DNA of 64,000 nucleotides, from contig JAHDSF010000006.1 in NCBI GenBank assembly GCA_018432935.1, forward strand, positions 310,001 to 374,000, read 5' to 3'. Shown in pieces: positions 60,059 through 64,000 of this stretch. Position 1 is the stretch's first letter; every line of letters begins with the position of its first letter. Both the position numbers and the translations under genes were made by a program. Origin of the DNA: Rhodospirillales bacterium (GTDB lineage: Bacteria > Pseudomonadota > Alphaproteobacteria > Rhodospirillales > Shumkoniaceae). A model generated the notes under the pieces. The model searched no databases. It saw only the letters and a program-made list of their open reading frames with translations, and had not been told where the DNA came from.

Positions 60059-61573
60059 TCACGCCCCGAACATCCGCACCTTAAAGCCGAGTTCCTGGCT
60101 GAGCGCCACCATCTCGCCGAAGATGTCGCCGTAGGCGACGGCGATGTGGTTGGAGAGGTAGTGGGCCATCAGGGTGTCGCGCGAGACGCCGAGGTCCGCA
60201 GTCATCAGCGGCCATTCGCGAGTGGTGCCGTTCCAGAACTCGTCGCGCTTGGCGGTCGGCAGCTTCAGGACTTCGCCGCAGCCGACGTCCATCCACAGGG
60301 CGTCGCCCTTGATGTAGGCGCGTGCCCAGGTGATCTCGCCGGGCATGCTCTCGCCGGTGAAGGTGCCTCCTGGAACCGGGAAATACTGCGCCGGCTGGCG
60401 GTACGAATGGACGCCCTCCAGGCTGTCAGGGGTGTGGTTGAAGGCGTACGCCCCGCACGAACCGGAGTTCAACAGCACCCAAACGAACCGGCCGTTGACG
60501 GCGCCGCCCCAGCGTACGTCATGGAACATCACCGCCGGATGAAGCCCCTTCTCCTTGAGCAGGCGCTTCATCAGCTCCATCGGCACCACGTTGCCCTGGT
60601 CGCCTTCGGTCGAATCGATGATCGGCTCGCCGTTCGATTCCGGCCGGCAGGCGGAGTTGAGCAGGCCCTCGGCGAAGTCCGACGGCGGCCTCAGGCCGAT
60701 CAGGCCGAGCTGGTACTGCCAGCCGACGCAGTCGGCCCCGAACTCCTCGACCAGGTCGAGCACCGTCAGGTAGTCACGCAGCTGCTCCTTGGTGGCCGCC
60801 TCGTCGAAATCCTCGGCCCCCTGCTCGCCGTAATGGAAGATCACGCCCTTGTCGCGGACGAAGCGGTAGGCGTCGTCGATCCGCTGTTGGGAAACGCGGC
60901 GGCCACGGTCGATCAGCCAGGCCTGGTCGACCTTGTGCTCGGCGAAGCCCACTTTGTTCAGCAGCCGCGGTCCGAAATAGCCGTTGATCATGCCCATCGA
61001 CGTGTCGCCCAGCATCAGCGCCAGGACGCGCTTCTGGCGGATGCGGCGAGCCACCCGTCCGGCGATGCCGGAGGCCTTGCGCGAGATCGGGGTCTGGTAG
61101 CTGATCTCGTTCTCGCTGTAGGCGATGCGTCCGGTGGTGCACCATTCGGACAGCCGGTCCATGAAGATCTCGTCGGCGCTCCAGTCGGCGGCGTCGGTCC
61201 ACACCCGGCTGTGGCGGCGGCCGACGCTTTCCAGGCAGGCTGAGGTGTTGAGCAGGCCGACCAGACCGGGCCAGGTGCCCGAGAAGTTGCTGGCGAGCAG
61301 AAGCGGGTTGTCCTTGCCGACCGTGCCGTCGGTGGTATGGGGACCGTAGACCCAGTGGACGTAGACGCCGACCATCGGGTCTTCGATGGGGCCCAGCTTG
61401 GCGATCGCCTCGTTGGGCTTGGTGATATAGCCGTCGACCCGGTAATGGGGCCGGCCGAGCCGATCGAGCGCCTTCTCGAGCTGCACCGTGGCCGCCTCGA
61501 TGTGGGGAAGCGCCGTCTCGTTCGGGCGTGCCCGATAGTCGCCCGGCCAGAAGATCGCGATCCTGTTCCTCAT
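60059..61573 (-). CDS. L-fucose/L-arabinose isomerase family protein
   Basis: A 504-residue protein resembling the fucose/arabinose isomerase superfamily. The opening IAIFWPGDYRARPNETAL, the central LMLGDTSMGMINGYFGP and the late histidine in LSNHIAVAYGD match the overall layout of an N-terminal Rossmann-like part and C-terminal metal site. Canonical FucI is about 590 residues, so this is a shorter relative with unproven activity. It is divergent from a DapA-family aldolase, which suggests a sugar or sugar-acid pathway. Confidence 0.78.
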   Translation of the reverse strand: MRNRIAIFWPGDYRARPNETALPHIEAATVQLEKALDRLGRPHYRVDGYITKPNEAIAKLGPIEDPMVGVYVHWVYGPHTTDGTVGKDNPLLLASNFSGTWPGLVGLLNTSACLESVGRRHSRVWTDAADWSADEIFMDRLSEWCTTGRIAYSENEISYQTPISRKASGIAGRVARRIRQKRVLALMLGDTSMGMINGYFGPRLLNKVGFAEHKVDQAWLIDRGRRVSQQRIDDAYRFVRDKGVIFHYGEQGAEDFDEAATKEQLRDYLTVLDLVEEFGADCVGWQYQLGLIGLRPPSDFAEGLLNSACRPESNGEPIIDSTEGDQGNVVPMELMKRLLKEKGLHPAVMFHDVRWGGAVNGRFVWVLLNSGSCGAYAFNHTPDSLEGVHSYRQPAQYFPVPGGTFTGESMPGEITWARAYIKGDALWMDVGCGEVLKLPTAKRDEFWNGTTREWPLMTADLGVSRDTLMAHYLSNHIAVAYGDIFGEMVALSQELGFKVRMFGA

Positions 61574-61659
61574 CGCCGTACCGCTCCGCCGTCATCAGGA
61601 AGAAGCATCATGATGCCACCCGCAGGGGGCGCTTGCAACCCGCATGTCATCAATGTACT

Positions 61660-61693
61660 ATCACTGATTAATCATTGTGCCATCGCTGATAAA
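61660..61693. promoter_or_regulatory. Candidate operator between isomerase-like and aldolase genes
   Basis: A perfect palindrome TGATTAATCA (61665-61674) and a direct repeat ATCACTGATTAA / ATCGCTGATAAA (starts at 61660 and 61682, 22 bases apart, about two helical turns) occur in the AT-rich divergent intergenic region. The GntR regulator two genes away is the most likely ligand. Inference only. Confidence 0.35.
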
Positions 61694-61730
61694 CATGGCG
61701 TTCTCCGGGCGTGAAGACGAGGCAGAAAGC

Positions 61731-62639
61731 ATGACATCCTCCTTACGTGGGATATTCGCAGCGGTTCTCACACCCTACGCGGAGGACCTCTCCTGCGATG
61801 CGGCCCTGCTGGCGCAACACTGCCGGCGGCTGCTCGACGAGGGCTGCCACGGCGTCAGCCTGTTCGGCACCACCGGCGAAGGCCCCGCGCTGTGCGCGGC
61901 CGAGCGCTGCCGCGGCCTGGAGGCGGTACGCGACGCCGGCGTCCCCACCGACCGCCTGCTGCCCGCCACCGGGGCGGCGTCGCTTCCCGAGACCGTCGAG
62001 CTCAGCCGCCATGCGCTGTCGGTTGGCTGCTGCAACCTGCTGGTGATGCCGCCGTTTTTCTTCAAGAACGTGCCGGACGAAGGCGTCTACCGCTTCTTCT
62101 CCGAGCTGGTCGAACGGGTCGGCGACGCCTCGGCGCGCTACTACCTCTACAACTTTCCGGCGGTGACCGGGGTCGCCATCGGGCGCGAGGTGGTCGGGCG
62201 CCTGCGCGCCACGCTGGGTCCCGCCATCGCCGGGGTCAAGGACAGCTCGGGGGAACTGGCGTACATGACCGGCCTGCTGTCCGACCATCCCGGAATGGCC
62301 GTGTTCACCGGCTGGGAAACGCTGTTCCGCGATCTCGTGCGGGCCGGCGGCTCGGGCAACATCTCAGGCATGGCCAACATCATCGCGCCCGAGCTGCGGC
62401 GCATCTTCGACCGTCCCGACGACACCTCCCTCGAGACTCTTCGGGCGGCGCTGGAACGGTTGGTGGCGACGGTTTCGGGGATGGCCGTCACCCCGGCCAT
62501 CAAGGAGCTTACGGCCCACTTGCGCGGCGAGCCCTCGTGGCGCAGACTTCGCCCGCCACTGGAGGGGGTGTCGGCGGCGGATGCTAGGACTCTGCGCAAG
62601 GCTTTCGACGAATTCCGGGCGCACGCGCCGGCGGCATGA
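61731..62639 (+). CDS. DapA/NanA-family aldolase (dihydrodipicolinate synthase family)
   Basis: TIM-barrel class I aldolase/lyase of 302 residues. The Schiff-base lysine is K170 in AGVKDSSG, the catalytic tyrosine Y140 in YLYNFPAVTG, and the substrate loop GTTGEG is at 46-51. This is not a housekeeping DapA by context: neighbours are an isomerase-like protein, a GntR regulator and an FSA-type aldolase, so 2-keto-3-deoxy sugar acid cleavage is more likely. Start at 61731 follows GAGGCAGAA. Substrate uncertain. Confidence 0.88.
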   Translation: MTSSLRGIFAAVLTPYAEDLSCDAALLAQHCRRLLDEGCHGVSLFGTTGEGPALCAAERCRGLEAVRDAGVPTDRLLPATGAASLPETVELSRHALSVGCCNLLVMPPFFFKNVPDEGVYRFFSELVERVGDASARYYLYNFPAVTGVAIGREVVGRLRATLGPAIAGVKDSSGELAYMTGLLSDHPGMAVFTGWETLFRDLVRAGGSGNISGMANIIAPELRRIFDRPDDTSLETLRAALERLVATVSGMAVTPAIKELTAHLRGEPSWRRLRPPLEGVSAADARTLRKAFDEFRAHAPAA

Positions 62640-62675
62640 GGCGAAGCGGCCGCCGGCCTTGCCGGGAGCGCTGCC

Positions 62676-63326
62676 ATGAAGCTCAGCAACGAAGCGTACC
62701 GCAAGTTCAAGGACCTGCTGTTCGAGGGCCGGATCCGGCCGGGGCAGTTCGTCTCCCAGCGCGAGTTCGTGACCCTTACCGGCATTCCGCTCGGACCGGT
62801 GCGCGAGGCCCTGCAGCGCCTCGAGGTCGAGGGGCTGGTGCAGATCGTGCCGCAACGCGGGATCCAGGTCATCGAGGCAAGCCTGCGGCTGATCCGCAAC
62901 ACCTATCAGCTGCGCCTGTTCATCGAGAAGGAGGCTGCTTACAAGTTCGCCGAATCGGCCAGCGAGACCGAGATCGCGACCCAGGAGGCCGCCCACCGGG
63001 AGATCGTGAGCCGCGCCGAGGCGGCCGGCATCGGGGACCAGCTGCTGGAGGACGCGCAGAGGGTCGACTGGGGCTTCCATGATGCGATCGTGGGCGCGCT
63101 CGGCAACGACATCATCCTGCACATCCACGAGGTCAACAACGACCGCATCAAGCTGATCCGTTTGGACCACGGCAAGACCACCCTGCTGACGCCGGGCATA
63201 CTTCGTCACGCCATGGAGGAGCATCTGGCGGTGATCGAGGCCTGCCGCCGCCACGACCCCGCCGCCGCCGCCAAGGCGATGGAAAGCCATCTCCTCATTG
63301 CCATGCGCCGGGCGCTGGGGATCTAA
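62676..63326 (+). CDS. GntR-family regulator (FadR/FCD subfamily)
   Basis: A 216-residue regulator with an N-terminal winged helix (about residues 5-70: LLFEGRIRPGQFVSQREF, GPVREALQRLEVEGLV) and a C-terminal FCD effector domain whose metal-binding positions include D/H residues in VDWGFHDAIVGAL and HAMEEHLAVIEA. It is 36 bases downstream of the aldolase gene and probably controls the local sugar-acid genes. Confidence 0.9.
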   Translation: MKLSNEAYRKFKDLLFEGRIRPGQFVSQREFVTLTGIPLGPVREALQRLEVEGLVQIVPQRGIQVIEASLRLIRNTYQLRLFIEKEAAYKFAESASETEIATQEAAHREIVSRAEAAGIGDQLLEDAQRVDWGFHDAIVGALGNDIILHIHEVNNDRIKLIRLDHGKTTLLTPGILRHAMEEHLAVIEACRRHDPAAAAKAMESHLLIAMRRALGI

Positions 63327-63377
63327 CAGGGCAACAGAACCGTCACTCCGGCGAAGGCGCGCCCCTGGGCTGGCCCG

Positions 63378-64000
63378 TCAGAGCTCGGACTTCTTCCAGT
63401 TTTCGGCGAAGCTGCGGATGCTGCGTTCGCTGAGATCGTCGGCGACCGCCTGCCTGAGCAGCGAAAACGGCACTGCAACCGCGTGGGCGCCGGCCAGGGT
63501 GACCGAGCCGAGCTGCTGGACGTTGCGGATGCTCGACGCCATCACCCGCGCCCGGTAGCCGTCGCGGTCGATGACCCGACGCAGGTTCTCCACCAGAGCC
63601 ATTCCGTTGCCGCCGAGCTCGGTCATCCGGGCAACATAGACGGACACGAAGTCGGCGCCATACGCCATCGCCAGGACGCCCTGATTGATGGTGCAAACGG
63701 CGGTGACGTTGACGGCGAGTCCCATTCCCTTCAGCACCGGGATCGCCTGCAGCGTGCCCTCGCAGACCGGCAGCTTGGCGATGAAGGCGACGTTCTCGAG
63801 AACGTCGCGGAACCCCTTCACTTCCTCGATGACGCCGGGCAGGGCGGTCGCAACCGTCTGCACCTGGACCGGTCCGAAGCCCAGCCGGTCGAGCGATTCG
63901 AGGGTTGTGCGCCAGGACGGACCGGCCTGGGCGATGAGACTCGGGTTGGTAGTGATACCCGACAGCGGAAACCGCCGGGCCTCGCTTATCTCGTCAACCC
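63378..64000 (-). CDS. Transaldolase / fructose-6-phosphate aldolase-type protein (5' end outside window)
   Basis: Class I aldolase of the transaldolase superfamily; the visible part is 207 codons and the frame continues beyond the window edge. SGITTNPSLIAQAG (start of the barrel), the Schiff-base lysine in AFIAKLPVCEGTLQA and the later DFVSVYVARMTELGGNG fit the short TalC/FSA type (family length about 215-220), so only about 5-15 residues are missing. It cleaves or transfers three-carbon units in sugar phosphate metabolism, consistent with the adjacent sugar genes. It converges with the GntR gene. Confidence 0.87.
   Translation of the reverse strand, partial: VDEISEARRFPLSGITTNPSLIAQAGPSWRTTLESLDRLGFGPVQVQTVATALPGVIEEVKGFRDVLENVAFIAKLPVCEGTLQAIPVLKGMGLAVNVTAVCTINQGVLAMAYGADFVSVYVARMTELGGNGMALVENLRRVIDRDGYRARVMASSIRNVQQLGSVTLAGAHAVAVPFSLLRQAVADDLSERSIRSFAENWKKSEL

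Noticed and set aside
61731-62639. Housekeeping dapA (4-hydroxy-tetrahydrodipicolinate synthase)
   Set aside because: Family fold and catalytic residues fit, but the surrounding sugar isomerase, GntR regulator and FSA-type aldolase favour a sugar-acid aldolase.

Overview
The window is high-GC bacterial DNA with tightly packed, often overlapping genes. It reads as a chromosomal segment of an alphaproteobacterium, most likely Rhodospirillales-like. The supports are the lptG-lptD-surA-pdxA-rsmA block, pepA next to holC, and the run ndk / purN-purM / DUF2066 / CDP-alcohol transferase / AI-2E permease / hdaA / ppk1 / ppx. HdaA, the polyprenyl diphosphate synthase and an outer-membrane LPS export system fit a Gram-negative alphaproteobacterium. 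This assignment is inference from gene content and order; no rRNA gene is present.

Layout. 1-9277: envelope biogenesis (LptG, LptD, SurA), vitamin B6 (PdxA), 16S rRNA methylation (RsmA), a flippase-like membrane protein, PepA and HolC. 9284-14208 (minus strand): a tripartite tricarboxylate transporter (tctC-tctB-tctA), a small membrane protein and an MFS carrier. 14320-18301: a PfkB kinase overlapping upp, a YeiH-type exporter and a uracil permease. 18535-26487: an ABC-F ATPase, ndk, purine genes purN and purM, then a DUF2066 protein, CDP-alcohol transferase, AI-2E permease and HdaA. 26603-34366: a polyphosphate module (SixA-like phosphatase, PPK1, two-domain PPK2/Pap, CHAD protein, Ppx/GppA). 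34395-38037: a lipoprotein plus DUF2235 hydrolase pair. 38172-41834: Bcr-type drug exporter, DUF924, ArfB, a cold-shock protein followed by an IF-1, and a YdcF protein. 41829-49719: bacteriohemerythrin, accA, icd, a universal stress protein, a basic-tailed unknown protein, a zinc ribbon / SppA / TrmN6-like / DUF2007 operon, polyprenyl synthase and tRNA-Pro(CGG). 50039-52874: a chemoreceptor and a REP-associated transposase (RAYT). 52910-64000: a sugar-uptake and catabolism region with xylose-type ABC transporter, xylose isomerase, aldo/keto reductase, LacI regulator, a fucose-isomerase-like protein, a DapA-family aldolase, a GntR regulator and a transaldolase-like aldolase cut by the window edge.

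The most distinctive signals are the following. (1) A family of palindromic REP-like repeats with core GGGGACACTATACTTAATT lies at three loci, one of which holds the RAYT gene; two hairpins differ by a compensatory base change. (2) purM has no ATG, GTG or TTG start at the position the family requires; an ATT behind a strong Shine-Dalgarno sequence is the best start. (3) A complete polyphosphate synthesis, use and degradation set includes a CHAD protein with a degenerate CYTH-like N-terminus. (4) A cold-shock gene with a leader hairpin is followed by an IF-1 with an extended basic tail. (5) The bacteriohemerythrin lacks one canonical histidine ligand. I did not find a phage, CRISPR array, secretion-system cluster or defence island.
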